Assembly: GCF_010723575.1 (NCBI RefSeq)
Contig: NZ_BLKZ01000001.1
Span: 3,224,001-3,288,000, forward strand
Direction of reading: 5' to 3'
DNA length: 64,000 nucleotides
DNA from: Mycobacterium bourgelatii
Lineage (GTDB): Bacteria; Actinomycetota; Actinomycetes; Mycobacteriales; Mycobacteriaceae
Below are positions 49,971 to 59,114 of this stretch, in pieces (positions within the stretch are counted from its first letter, which is position 1; the number at the start of each line of letters is the position of its first letter). The notes below the pieces were generated by a model. It made no database searches. It was not told the DNA's origin and saw only the letters and a program-made list of their open reading frames with translations. The translations under genes were made by a program, and so were the position numbers.

Positions 49971-50510
49971 ATGTCCGATTCGGCGCACGTCATTACGCAT
50001 GTTTCCGATACGGCCCGGTGGACGGCATTGCACCGAGCCACCGAATCTGCACGTCCCGACGCGTTGTTCAACGACCCGTTCGCCGAACGTCTCGCGGGTC
50101 AACAGGGCCACGCCATCGTCGCCCGGGTTCCGCGATCCACTCGTAACGGCTGGTGGCTGATCGCGCGTACCAAACTTATTGACGACGCCATCCTCGAGGC
50201 GATCGCCCAGGGCTGCGACCGGGTGCTGAACCTCGCGGCCGGCCTCGACACCCGCCCTTACCGGCTGGATCTGCCGGCCGATTTCACCTGGGTGGAGGCG
50301 GACCTGCCACCGTTGCTCGCGGATAAGACGCAGCTGCTCGCCGACGCCACGCCGCGCTGCAAGCTGATCCGCAGCGCCGTCGACCTGGCCGACCCGCAGG
50401 CCCGCAGCGCCTTCTTCGACGAGGCGCTGGACGGGGCCAACAAGGCGCTTGTGCTGACCGAGGGCCTGTTGATGTACCTGGCGGAGCGCGACGTAGTTGT
50501 GACCTCATGA
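49971..50510 (+). pseudogene. SAM-dependent methyltransferase (TIGR00027-type), C-terminally truncated
   Basis: 179 residues with the family start (DTARWTALHRATESARPDALFNDPFAERLAG), SAM motif VLNLAAGLDTRPYRLDLP, acidic FTWVEADLP and the TEGLLMYL segment. It then breaks off at AERDVV and stops. Members are about 270-310 residues, so roughly the last 100, which form the substrate lid, are absent. No continuation is found in other frames downstream. Its leaderless promoter looks intact, so a truncated protein may still be made, but activity is doubtful. Confidence 0.75.
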
Positions 50511-50675
50511 CCGACAACCTGGCCGCCCCTACCCTGAGAAATTCACGGCAAATTCTCAACTTCGGACACGGTTTGGTCACAGGTTTGCTGGGCATCCTTT
50601 GTGACAAGCGTGAAGACGCGTCAAGACAGTCAAGTTTCGTCCGCGGACGTTGCACAGGGGGAAGGAGCTGAAATC

Positions 50676-50855
50676 GTGGCAAAGTCATCGAACTCTACGG
50701 TGATCGATCTGCAATCACACCCGAAGTGGATCGCGGCACATCGACACGATTGGCAGCGCCTTGAGGCCATGCGGCGCCACCCCTCCTACCTCGGTCGGCA
50801 ACGTGCCGCCGCACGCATCGGCGGGCGTCGCCCGAGCGCGGACACCCCCGCCTGA
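50676..50855 (+). CDS. Small basic hypothetical protein
   Basis: A 59-residue protein from GTG with GGGGGAAGGAG upstream, a strong ribosome site. It is rich in Arg/His/Trp (WIAAHRHDWQRLEAMRRHPSYLGRQRAAARIGGRR), suggesting nucleic-acid or membrane surface binding. It lies 68 bases before the M48 peptidase gene, in the same direction. No family recognised. Confidence 0.6.
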   Translation: MAKSSNSTVIDLQSHPKWIAAHRHDWQRLEAMRRHPSYLGRQRAAARIGGRRPSADTPA

Positions 50856-50923
50856 GCACCGGCCGGGCCGCCCGGCTATCCCCCGATATCCTGAAAACCG
50901 GACCATCGAGGGGACTCGTTTAC

Positions 50924-51973
50924 ATGTCTCAGCCGCCCGCCACCACCCGGACCACATTTCCCGGCATAAGTTCGCGTGCTTGGGAGCATCCCGCGGATCG
51001 CACCGCGTTGTCGGCGCTACGCCGACTCAAGGGATTCGACCAGATCCTCAAGTTGTTGTCGGGCATGTTGCAGGAACGGCAGCATCGGTTGCTTTACCTG
51101 GCCAGCGCGGCCCGCGTGGGGCCGCGGCAGTTCGCCGACATCAACGCGCTGCTCGACGAATGCGCTGACGTTCTGGATGCCCCGGAGAAGCCCGAGATCT
51201 TCATCAGCCAGTCGCCCGTCGCCAACGCATACACGATCGGGATGGATCAGCCGTTCATCGTGCTGACCTCCGGGTTGTACGACCTGATGACCCACGACGA
51301 GCTGCGGTTCGTCGTCGGTCACGAACTCGGTCACGCCCTATCCGGTCACGCCGTGTACCGCACGATGATGATGCATCTGATGCGGTTGGCGCGCTCATTC
51401 GGCTTCATGCCCGTCGGCGGTTGGGCGCTGCGCGCGATTGTGGCCGCGCTACTCGAATGGCAACGCAAATCGGAACTTTCCGGCGACCGCGCCGGGCTGC
51501 TGTGCAGCCAGGACTTGGACACCGCGATCCGCGTTGAGATGAAGCTGGCCGGCGGCAACCGGCTCGACAAGCTGGACTCCGAGGCTTTCTTGGCCCAGGC
51601 GCGGGAGTACGAAAAATCCGGTGACATGGTCGATGGGGTGCTGAAACTGCTCAATCTGGAGCTGCAGACGCATCCGTTCTCGGTGCTGCGCGCCGCCGCG
51701 CTGACCCGCTGGGTGGACACCGGAGGTTACGGCCGCATCATGTCGGGGGATTACCCGCGCCGCGAGGACGACGGAAAGTTCTCTGTCACAGATGATTTCG
51801 GCGAAGCAGCCCGCCATTACAAGGACGGCTTCGACCAATCGGACGACCCGTTGATCAGGGGCATCCGGGACGGCCTCGGCGGCGTCGTCGACGGCGTGGG
51901 GCGCGCCGCCACCACCGCCGCAGATACGTTGGGCCGCAAGATCAACGAATGGCGCCAGCCCCGCAACGGCTAA
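50924..51973 (+). CDS. M48 family zinc metallopeptidase, Rv1977-like
   Basis: A 349-residue protease with the zinc motif HELGH in VVGHELGHALSGHAVYRTMM, preceded by PFIVLTSGLYDLMTHDELRF. KSELSGDRAGLLCSQD supplies the third ligand (ExxxD). A hydrophobic patch (GFMPVGGWALRAIVAALLEW) may embed in the membrane. The length matches M. tuberculosis Rv1977 (about 348 aa). It probably cleaves membrane or surface proteins; substrates unknown. Convergent with the serpin-like gene, overlapping by four bases. Confidence 0.92.
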   Translation: MSQPPATTRTTFPGISSRAWEHPADRTALSALRRLKGFDQILKLLSGMLQERQHRLLYLASAARVGPRQFADINALLDECADVLDAPEKPEIFISQSPVANAYTIGMDQPFIVLTSGLYDLMTHDELRFVVGHELGHALSGHAVYRTMMMHLMRLARSFGFMPVGGWALRAIVAALLEWQRKSELSGDRAGLLCSQDLDTAIRVEMKLAGGNRLDKLDSEAFLAQAREYEKSGDMVDGVLKLLNLELQTHPFSVLRAAALTRWVDTGGYGRIMSGDYPRREDDGKFSVTDDFGEAARHYKDGFDQSDDPLIRGIRDGLGGVVDGVGRAATTAADTLGRKINEWRQPRNG

Positions 51974-53121
51974 CCCGTCGCAACGGCGCTCACTTCGGCC
52001 GGCTCACCAACCCACGCGGCAAAGACGGGGACACCGGCCCACGGGTCGCGCCTGCGACGCCCACCGGCCACGGCGACCACCGCGTAGGGATGACCGAAAC
52101 GCAGTGTGGCCGTTCGCGATAGCCCCGACGGCAGCATCGCACCGCGCAGCGCGACCGCGGTCACGGCCGCCGCCTCGAAGCCAAACCGGCCGTAACGGGC
52201 CACCGCGGATTGCCGCGCATCCACGTTGGGCGGCAGCGACACGGCCGCGCCGAGCGCTCGGGCCGCCGCACCGAAACCAAGGCGCGGATCAGCGCTCAGG
52301 TCATGGTCCGATGATGCCGTCCAGGCCGGCAACACCACCCGGACCTGGTCACCACCAGGCCGGCGTTCCTCGGTGATCGTCCAGAAATCCCCCTGTCCCA
52401 GAGGCATTTTGGACAGTTCCCGGCGGCGTACGGGGCTTCCGTTCGCTTCCCGACGTGCGATGTCGTGCGCCGCGGCCAGCACCGCCTCGGACGGCGCGTC
52501 CGCGCGCGCGATGACCGACGTCACTTGGAGGGAGTCGCCGCTGAAGGCGGTGTGCACCGCCACGAGGCCCAGATCCGCGACTTCGGTGAGGTAGCCGTGG
52601 GCGTCGCGCAGCGTCAAGGCGTCGGCAACCTGTGCACTCCACGGCGAGCCCAGTTCGGCGGCGTCGACAACGTCGTACGGGCGCAGCCAGGTGATACGGG
52701 TCGCCAACGCGCTGGCCAACACCGCCGCCATGCCCGACACCCCGACCGGGAAGCGATCGATCAGGCCGTCGGTGTGGTCGCGGGCCCACGCATCCGCCTG
52801 CGCCTGGGTGGGGATGGGGCCCGTTTGGACAGCGGCGGGCAACTGCTCCGGCCAATCGTCCAGGCCCCACATCGCCAGCGCGACCCGAACCGCCTCGGGC
52901 GGGTCGGCAAGCAGATCATCGAGCGCCCGTCGGGCGCGCTTCACATTGGTTCCGAGCGCCTCTTCGAGCTCGTCTCGGATCTCCCCGCGCGCTACTGGTG
53001 CAGTCAGCGCCAGTATCAACCACGCACCGAGCGGCGAGGATACCGAGTGCGCTTCGGTGTGCAGGCGGCGGAAATTCCTGGCATATCTGACAACGAGCGC
53101 GCCGACGTCCACGCACCGCAC
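51970..53121 (-). CDS. Serpin-like protein
   Basis: About 383 residues. The N-terminal segment HSVSSPLGAWLILALTAPVARGEIRDELEEALG resembles the serpin helix B region (SPLS...LGARGxTxxxIxxALG). The C-terminal strand pair RFGHPYAVVAVAGGRRRRDPWAGVPVFAAWVGEP resembles the serpin DRPFxFxI...FxGxVxxP ending. No signal peptide is seen, and a standard reactive-centre loop is not recognisable. It may be an inhibitor or a non-inhibitory relative. GTG 53121 or GTG 53112 starts. Its gene faces the M48 peptidase gene; serpins target serine or cysteine proteases, so a direct link is doubtful. Confidence 0.65.
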   Translation of the reverse strand: MRCVDVGALVVRYARNFRRLHTEAHSVSSPLGAWLILALTAPVARGEIRDELEEALGTNVKRARRALDDLLADPPEAVRVALAMWGLDDWPEQLPAAVQTGPIPTQAQADAWARDHTDGLIDRFPVGVSGMAAVLASALATRITWLRPYDVVDAAELGSPWSAQVADALTLRDAHGYLTEVADLGLVAVHTAFSGDSLQVTSVIARADAPSEAVLAAAHDIARREANGSPVRRRELSKMPLGQGDFWTITEERRPGGDQVRVVLPAWTASSDHDLSADPRLGFGAAARALGAAVSLPPNVDARQSAVARYGRFGFEAAAVTAVALRGAMLPSGLSRTATLRFGHPYAVVAVAGGRRRRDPWAGVPVFAAWVGEPAEVSAVATG

Positions 53122-53174
53122 TGTAACCAGGTGTGCGGTGTTTCAGCTGGCCTGTGCCGGGTATCAAGCCACAC

Positions 53175-54680
53175 GTGACTTCTCTGTGGATGGCCAATCG
53201 GGCCGAACCCTCCTGGACCGCAAGCACGCTGGACGACGGCCATTCGGCCGACGTCATCGTCGTCGGCGCCGGTATCACCGGACTGACGACCGCCGTCTTG
53301 TTGGCGCGCGCCGGCAAAGACGTGTTGGTGGTGGAAGCGCGTAAGGTCGGCGCCTGCGCCTCCGGCAACACCACCGCCAAGCTGAGCCTGCTGCAGGGCA
53401 CCCAGCTGACAAGCGTCCAGGCCAAGCACAGCAAGAAGGTCGCTCGCGCTTACGTCGAAGGCAATCGCGAGGGCATGGAGTGGGTGCTCAACTACTGCGA
53501 GACGAACAAGATCCCCGTGCAACGCGAGGACGCGTACACCTACGCCCAATCGCAACGGGGAGTTCCGTCGGCACGCATCGAACTCAAGGCCTGCGAGGCG
53601 GCGGGACTGCCCGTCGAATGGGCCGACGATGCCGACGTGCCGTTCCCGTACCACGGCGGTGTGCGGCTGGCCAATCAGGCGCAGTTCGACCCGATGCCGT
53701 TTCTGGACTCGTTGGCGGCAGAATTACTCGAGCGGGGCGGACGCCTGGTCGAGCGCACCCGGGTACGCCGGGTGTCCCTGCTGGGCAAGGGCCCACGCGT
53801 GTACGTCACCGATGCGACCCAACGCGAGATCGAACTTCAAGCCGACAAGCTCGTGCTCGCAACGGGAACTCCGATTCTGGACCGCGGCGGGTACTTCGCC
53901 CGGGTCAAGCCATCGCGGTCCTACTGCCTGGCCTTCAAAGTGCCGGGCTCCATCACCCGGCCGATGATGCTTTCCACCGATTCGCCGACGCGTTCGGTGC
54001 GCTACGCGCCGACCCCGGACGGCGAATTGTTGATCGTCGGCGGCGCCGGACACACGGTCGGGCGGAAGAAAAGCCCGTCGCAAGCACTCGAGGAACTGAC
54101 CTCCTGGACCCGTAAGCACTACCCAGGCGCGGAGCAGACGCATTTCTGGTCGGCGCAGGATTACACCCCGATCGACAGCCTGCCCTACGTCGGCCCCATC
54201 TTGCCGAACAGCGAAAGCATTTACATCGCAACGGGATTCAACAAGTGGGGGATGACCAACGGGCCCGCCGCCGCGTTGGCGTTGTCCAGCCGGATCCTGG
54301 GCGGGCGCATGGACTGGGCCGACGCGTTCGCCAGCTGGAGCCGCCATGAGATCACCGGCCTGCCGACTGCCCTGCAAGCCAACCTCGAGGTCGGTTTCTA
54401 TCTGCCGAGGGGATGGATCACCCCGGCGACGCGCACTGCCCGACGCAGTCCCGAACAGGACGAGGGCGGCGTGGTCAGCGGACCGCCGTGGCACCTGGAA
54501 GCCCGAAGCCGAATCAGCGGGACCGAAAAGCAGGTCTCGCCGGTATGTCCACATCTTGGCGGCATCGTGAACTGGAACGACGCGGACCAGGCTTGGGAGT
54601 GCCCGCTGCACGGCTCGCGATTCGCGCCCGACGGCACGGTGCTGGAAGGGCCCGCCACCCGCGATCTGACTCCGTGCTGA
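53175..54680 (+). CDS. FAD-dependent oxidoreductase with C-terminal Rieske domain
   Basis: A 501-residue protein. The N-terminal DAO-type flavoprotein has VIVVGAGITGLTTAVLLARAGKDVLVVEA, and SGNTTAKLSLLQG is typical of the YhfW-like group; the second FAD motif is YIATGFNKWGMTNGPAAA. The C-terminal Rieske [2Fe-2S] has CPHLGG ... WECPLHGSRF (C-x-H, C-x2-H). It probably oxidises an amine or other small substrate, passing electrons through the cluster. GTG 53175 start; divergent from the serpin-like gene with 53 bases between. Confidence 0.92.
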   Translation: MTSLWMANRAEPSWTASTLDDGHSADVIVVGAGITGLTTAVLLARAGKDVLVVEARKVGACASGNTTAKLSLLQGTQLTSVQAKHSKKVARAYVEGNREGMEWVLNYCETNKIPVQREDAYTYAQSQRGVPSARIELKACEAAGLPVEWADDADVPFPYHGGVRLANQAQFDPMPFLDSLAAELLERGGRLVERTRVRRVSLLGKGPRVYVTDATQREIELQADKLVLATGTPILDRGGYFARVKPSRSYCLAFKVPGSITRPMMLSTDSPTRSVRYAPTPDGELLIVGGAGHTVGRKKSPSQALEELTSWTRKHYPGAEQTHFWSAQDYTPIDSLPYVGPILPNSESIYIATGFNKWGMTNGPAAALALSSRILGGRMDWADAFASWSRHEITGLPTALQANLEVGFYLPRGWITPATRTARRSPEQDEGGVVSGPPWHLEARSRISGTEKQVSPVCPHLGGIVNWNDADQAWECPLHGSRFAPDGTVLEGPATRDLTPC

Positions 54681-54706
54681 CTACGGTTTGCACGGCCGGG
54701 TAGGCG

Positions 54707-55549
54707 TCACCAGACTCGGACGTAGTCCACCAGCATCTGGGCGGGATAGGTTCCGGGGCCCGGGTCACCGCCGCCGGAGCCGGCAACCGCCAGATTCAGG
54801 ATCGGGAACACCTGGTAGCCCGGGTTGTTGAAGGGCCAGTCCGCCAGGGAGTTGGCCGGCACCGTGAAGTAGGGCTGCGCGCCGTCGCTGTAGTCCAGCC
54901 AGAACCGCATCCCGGCTTCGTCCCATTGGACCCGCCAGGTGTGCCACCCGCTGTCCACCCCGATGTTGTGCGTCTTCCATTCGGAGCCGTTCGCGCGGGC
55001 GTGCACGGTGGTCGCCGAGGGCCACTTGCCGTTTCCGTACCACTCGATGATGTCGATCTCACCCTGCGCGTCACTGGACAACCACCAGGCCGGCCAGGCG
55101 CCTGCCGTCAGGCACTCAAACTTGATGCGCGCTTCCCAGGTGTGGCCGATGCCCCCCTGCCAGGGGCTGAACACCTTGCCGCCGTAATAGGTGTCGCCCT
55201 CCTTGAAGGCGCGAATGACCAGGTTGGAGTTGCCGTCGACGAAGACGTTCCGCCGGTCGTCGCGGTACTGCCCGACGTGCTCGGGCATTTCCCAGTACGT
55301 CGGATCCTTCATCGTTTCGCGGGCCTTGGACACCGTCCATTTCGAGGGGTCCGGGGCCGAACCGGCCGGGCCGTCGAACTCGTCGTGGAAGATGTATGTC
55401 CCCGTGGTGCCGCTGGGCGCCGCCGGCGGTGGGACCCGGTCCAACGGGCGGGGGAGTGGATCAGCGTGAACGGGGGCCGCTGGTAGCGCGGCCGCGCCGG
55501 TCAGCAGGCCCGTCATCAATAGCAAACGGCGACGATCAATTTCCGGCAT
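54707..55549 (-). CDS. Secreted GH16 beta-glucanase-like protein
   Basis: A 280-residue precursor with a twin-arginine signal (DRRRLLLMTGLLTGAAALP, cleavage near VHADP), then a GH16 jelly roll. The catalytic motif is GEIDIIEWYG (ExDxxE), with WPAWWLS before it and VQWDEAGMRFWLDY and ILNLAVAGSGGG after. It resembles M. tuberculosis Rv0315 (beta-1,3-glucanase-like). It hydrolyses beta-1,3/1,4-glucans outside the cell. ATG 55549 is chosen; a TTG two codons upstream is possible. Confidence 0.93.
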   Translation of the reverse strand: MPEIDRRRLLLMTGLLTGAAALPAAPVHADPLPRPLDRVPPPAAPSGTTGTYIFHDEFDGPAGSAPDPSKWTVSKARETMKDPTYWEMPEHVGQYRDDRRNVFVDGNSNLVIRAFKEGDTYYGGKVFSPWQGGIGHTWEARIKFECLTAGAWPAWWLSSDAQGEIDIIEWYGNGKWPSATTVHARANGSEWKTHNIGVDSGWHTWRVQWDEAGMRFWLDYSDGAQPYFTVPANSLADWPFNNPGYQVFPILNLAVAGSGGGDPGPGTYPAQMLVDYVRVW

Positions 55550-55623
55550 TAGCAAGGCACCCTAGCAGCCGCGTCGGACCCGATGAAAATCGACGACCTG
55601 CCGCTTGGCGCCGTCCGGAGCCA

Positions 55624-56802
55624 CTAACCGGCCGCCGGAGGCCTGGTCATGAAGGTCAACCTGAACCCGTACGACGGGGTCTTGCGACCGTTACCGGCGT
55701 TGATGTACTGCCCGAACGGCGGGGCCACCGGAACGTGGTCGGCGACGGCGCCCTCGACGGCGGCCTCGATCGCCGAGACGTTCGCGGCGGCTGCGACCCC
55801 CGGGTTGGGCGTGACGCTGGCCGTCCAGGATGCCGGAACGGACAAGCCCCCAACCGGAACCGACCGACCCAGGCCCGCCGCCACGCTGCCGACGCTGCTC
55901 GACAGCTTGGGTGCGGCGTTGGCGGCCGCCGAGGCGGCCTGAGCGGCGCCTTGGGCCACCGGAGCCACACCGGCGAACTTGGCCAGATTGATCGAACCGC
56001 TGCTCGCCTGCCCCAGCGCCTGTCCCGACTGAAACACCGCTTGCAGTACCGGAAAGTATTGCGGGATGTATTTCGTGTAAACAGAGAGGTCGTCGAACGG
56101 CGTGTGGGCGATGAGCCACTGGTCGATCGCTTGGCCGTCGATCGGCGCCGACAGGGTCTTCAAGACGTCGCTGACCCTCGCGTGGAGTTGTGACGTCGCC
56201 TGGAAGATCCCGTCCTGGGCGGCTTCGGTCTGGGCTTTGAGCACCGATGTGGCCTGGTCGAGCAACCCGCCGGGGTTCACCACCTCGGCCGGCTCCGGCA
56301 ATTCCCCCAACTGCGTCGCCGCCGCCGAACTGCCCGCGTAGGCGTACATGGCCGCCGCGTCCTGAGCCCAGAACTCCATGTACGCGGCCTCGGTGGCGGC
56401 GATCGCCGGGGTGTTCTGCCCGAGGGAGTTGGTGGCCACCAGCGCCGCCAACAACGCCCGATTGGCCGCGATCACCGGCGGGGGCACAGTTGCCCCGAAC
56501 GCCACCTCGAAGGCCGTCGCCGCGGCGTAGGCCTGGGCGGAGGCCTCTTCGGCTTCCTCCGCACTGCTGTCCAGCCAGGTAATGAACGGAGTGGCGGCAG
56601 CGAGCAGCTGCGCTGATGCTGCTCCCAGCCACGGACCGCTCGTCAGCCCGGTAATCACCGAACGGTGGCCCGCCGCGACCGCCTGCAAGTCGGCCGCCAA
56701 CGCGCCCCACGCCGATGCGGCTGCGAGCAGCGGTCCCGCCCCCGGACCGGCATATAAGCGCCCAGAGTTGATCTCGGGCGGCAAGACGCCATAGTCAACC
56801 AT
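55624..56802 (-). CDS. PPE family protein, SVP subfamily
   Basis: A 392-residue PPE protein: MVDYGVLPPEINSGRLYAGPGAGPLLAAASAW, WLGAASAQ in the WxG position, ATNSLGQNTPAIAATEA, and the GGLSVPASW motif near residue 310 that defines the PPE-SVP group. The C-terminus PPFGQYINAGNGRKTPSYGF is shared with the neighbouring PPE. Exported with a PE partner by a type VII system. Third gene of a PE-PPE-PPE cluster, 63 bases after its paralogue. Confidence 0.95.
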   Translation of the reverse strand: MVDYGVLPPEINSGRLYAGPGAGPLLAAASAWGALAADLQAVAAGHRSVITGLTSGPWLGAASAQLLAAATPFITWLDSSAEEAEEASAQAYAAATAFEVAFGATVPPPVIAANRALLAALVATNSLGQNTPAIAATEAAYMEFWAQDAAAMYAYAGSSAAATQLGELPEPAEVVNPGGLLDQATSVLKAQTEAAQDGIFQATSQLHARVSDVLKTLSAPIDGQAIDQWLIAHTPFDDLSVYTKYIPQYFPVLQAVFQSGQALGQASSGSINLAKFAGVAPVAQGAAQAASAAANAAPKLSSSVGSVAAGLGRSVPVGGLSVPASWTASVTPNPGVAAAANVSAIEAAVEGAVADHVPVAPPFGQYINAGNGRKTPSYGFRLTFMTRPPAAG

Positions 56803-56865
56803 CGCTTGTCATCCCCTGATGCCTGTAGACCGCTCAGCCGGCAGCCGCTGCGGTGATCCGGCCGA

Positions 56866-58044
56866 TTAACCGGCGGCCGGCGGCTTCGCCATGACGGACG
56901 GCTTGAACCCGTACGTCGGCTGATTTCGGCCGTAACCGCCGTTGAGGAACTGCCCGAACGGCGGGGCCATGGGGAAGCTGTTCGTGCCTTCGGCGGCCGC
57001 CGTTATCGCGGTGGCGACTCCCGGATTGGTGGTGGTCTGCCAGGGCACCCAACTTGCCGGCGCCGAGAGCCCGCCGATCGGGACCGCCTTGCCCAGGCCC
57101 GCTGCCACACCGGCCGCAGTCGACCCGATGTTCGCCCCCGCGTTGGCCGCGGCAGCCCCGGCCGCCTGGGCCGCGCCTTCGGCCGCCTTGGCCGCCGTGG
57201 CCGCCGGCTTCGCGAAATTGGCCATGGCCGTCAGACCGTTGCTGACCTGGCCGAAGGACTGCGTCGACTGAATTCCGCACGCCACCGTAGAGACATATGG
57301 CGCGAGGTACTTGCTGAACAGCCCAACCACGTCGTCGAACGGCGTGTGGGCCACCAACCACTGGTCGATCGCGGAACCGTTGATCGGCCCGGCCAGTGTC
57401 TTCAGCACTTCGGAGACCCTGGGGTTGATCTGGTTCAGCACGTTGCCGACGTGGGTGGCGACGACCTGGTTCTGCGCCTTGAACACCGCGATTGCCTGGT
57501 CGACCGCGGCGCCGGGGTCCACCACTTCCGCCGGTGCGGGCAGATCCGCCAGCTTGGTGGCCGCGGCCGCCCTGGCCGCGTAGGTGTACATCGCCTCGGA
57601 ATCCTGCGCCCAGAACTCGGCGTACTGAGCCTCGGTCGTCCCGATTGCCTGGCTGTTCTGCCCCAAGATATTGGTCGCGACCAACTCGGCCAGCAAGGCG
57701 CGGTTGGCCGCGATCAATGGGGGCGCAACGGAGCCGGCGAACGCCGCCTCGTACGCCGTCGCTGCCGCGCTCGCCTGACTCGCGGCATTCGCGGCCTCGT
57801 CGGCGCTGATCTCCAGCCAAGTGATGAACGGGCTCACCGACGCAAGCAGCGACCCCGCGGCCGGTCCCAGCCAGGGGCCGCTGGTCAGCGAGGTAATCAC
57901 CGACCGGTGGCCCGCGACGGCTTCTTGCAGTTCAGCGGCCAGGCCGGCCCATGCCGCCGCGGCCGCCACCAGCGAGCCGGCGCCCGGGCCGGCGTAGATC
58001 TTCGCCGAGTTGATCTCCGGCGGCAACAATCCGTAGTCCACCAT
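56866..58044 (-). CDS. PPE family protein, SVP-like, paralogue of neighbour
   Basis: A 392-residue PPE protein with the same length and layout as the next gene: MVDYGLLPPEINSAKIYAGPGAG, WLGPAAGSLL, ATNILGQNSQAIGTTEA, GGLSAPASW (Ala for Val in SVP), PPFGQFLNGGYGRNQPTYGF and a PPAAG end. Tandem duplication followed by divergence is the simplest origin. Lies 26 bases after the PE gene, so PE is its likely secretion partner. Confidence 0.95.
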   Translation of the reverse strand: MVDYGLLPPEINSAKIYAGPGAGSLVAAAAAWAGLAAELQEAVAGHRSVITSLTSGPWLGPAAGSLLASVSPFITWLEISADEAANAASQASAAATAYEAAFAGSVAPPLIAANRALLAELVATNILGQNSQAIGTTEAQYAEFWAQDSEAMYTYAARAAAATKLADLPAPAEVVDPGAAVDQAIAVFKAQNQVVATHVGNVLNQINPRVSEVLKTLAGPINGSAIDQWLVAHTPFDDVVGLFSKYLAPYVSTVACGIQSTQSFGQVSNGLTAMANFAKPAATAAKAAEGAAQAAGAAAANAGANIGSTAAGVAAGLGKAVPIGGLSAPASWVPWQTTTNPGVATAITAAAEGTNSFPMAPPFGQFLNGGYGRNQPTYGFKPSVMAKPPAAG

Positions 58045-58070
58045 CAGTACCCCCTCCTCACCCAGGCCGA

Positions 58071-58370
58071 CTAGAGCGCCGCAGCCGCGTTGGCCGCCTC
58101 GGTCTCCGCGTACGAACCCGCGCTGGTCGCCAACGTCGCCGACAACGCCGCCTGAATCTGCGCGGCCCTGGCGTGCAGTTCCTGGAACCGGGCGGCGTGG
58201 GTGGCGAACTGGGCCGCCGTCAGCACCGAAACCTCATCGACGGCCGCTGGGACGACTCCGGTCGTCGGGCCGGCCGCAGTGGCGTTCGCGACGTTCAATG
58301 AAGCACCGATCGACTGCAGGTTGCTGGCGGCCGCCGCCAACACCTCTGGATACGCAGTGACGAAAGACAT
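58071..58370 (-). CDS. PE family protein (PE-only, 99 aa)
   Basis: A 99-residue PE protein: MSFVTAYPEVLAAAASNLQSIGASLNVANATAAGPTTGVVPAAVDEVSVLTAAQF, with the YxxxD/E-like secretion motif near the end (SYAETEAAN). PE pairs with the PPE encoded next to form a helical heterodimer exported by ESX. GAGGAATCTT precedes the ATG. A 55-residue upstream extension in frame is leader, not protein. Confidence 0.95.
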   Translation of the reverse strand: MSFVTAYPEVLAAAASNLQSIGASLNVANATAAGPTTGVVPAAVDEVSVLTAAQFATHAARFQELHARAAQIQAALSATLATSAGSYAETEAANAAAAL

Positions 58371-59114
58371 AAGATTCCTCCAGCGACCAGTGGGGATAAA
58401 TGCGAACACGTCGCTGTGCTCGTCGAACACCTCATGGCGTTCCGTTGTCGTTGAGGACGGTATTGACAGCGAGAGGGCGGGTTCAAAACGCCCGAAACCG
58501 TCAAAACAATGCTGATCTTGACGTTTGATCAACATTCATCCTGATTTTAACTCAGATTTTTCACAGGTAATGCAAAGGACGTTTAGGCGGGCTGCGGCGA
58601 TATTCGAGCCGCGCGCTTGTCGCGCCACTTGGTGCCGGTCCACGGCCCGCCCAGCCCCCGACGGCAAGCTCCGTGGTGCGTTCACCCTTACGCGGTGATG
58701 CGTCTATTTCCCTCTAGCCCAAGCAATTTTAGTGTCTAGCACCCCTCAACACCGATCGCCAGCAACGTCAACGAGTTGTGGGTGAGAGCGCTTCGCGGCG
58801 CCTTTGCAGCTTGGTCGAAGACATTCGTCCGTCGGCATTGTCGGTATCGGAGACTGGACCGCTAGCACAGTCCCTACTAATCACAAAGAATATTGTTCAG
58901 GATGAAAATATGACCTAATTCGTGGTCAAGAATTAAAATTCTGGTGAATATATTTATTCTCTATGCCCACGGCACGCCCTGCGTCTGAGTGGACAGATTA
59001 AATTTCAATCTGATTTTATCGCCGCCGCCATGGTCGCCGGCTGAATTCGACCGACTCGGGCCAACCGATGGGGTTTGGACCGGCCCGCATTCTTGGCCAA
59101 GGCGTAGCTCGCAT
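58371..59114. other. Long AT-rich intergenic region upstream of PE-PPE cluster
   Basis: About 740 bases without a convincing gene. AT-rich blocks occur at 58520-58580 and 58875-58965, the latter with AGAATT-AA-AATTCT at about 58930. The region must hold the promoter for the PE-PPE-PPE transcript and the divergent small membrane gene. The base composition suggests Lsr2/EspR-type binding or an acquired segment (inference). Confidence 0.5.
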
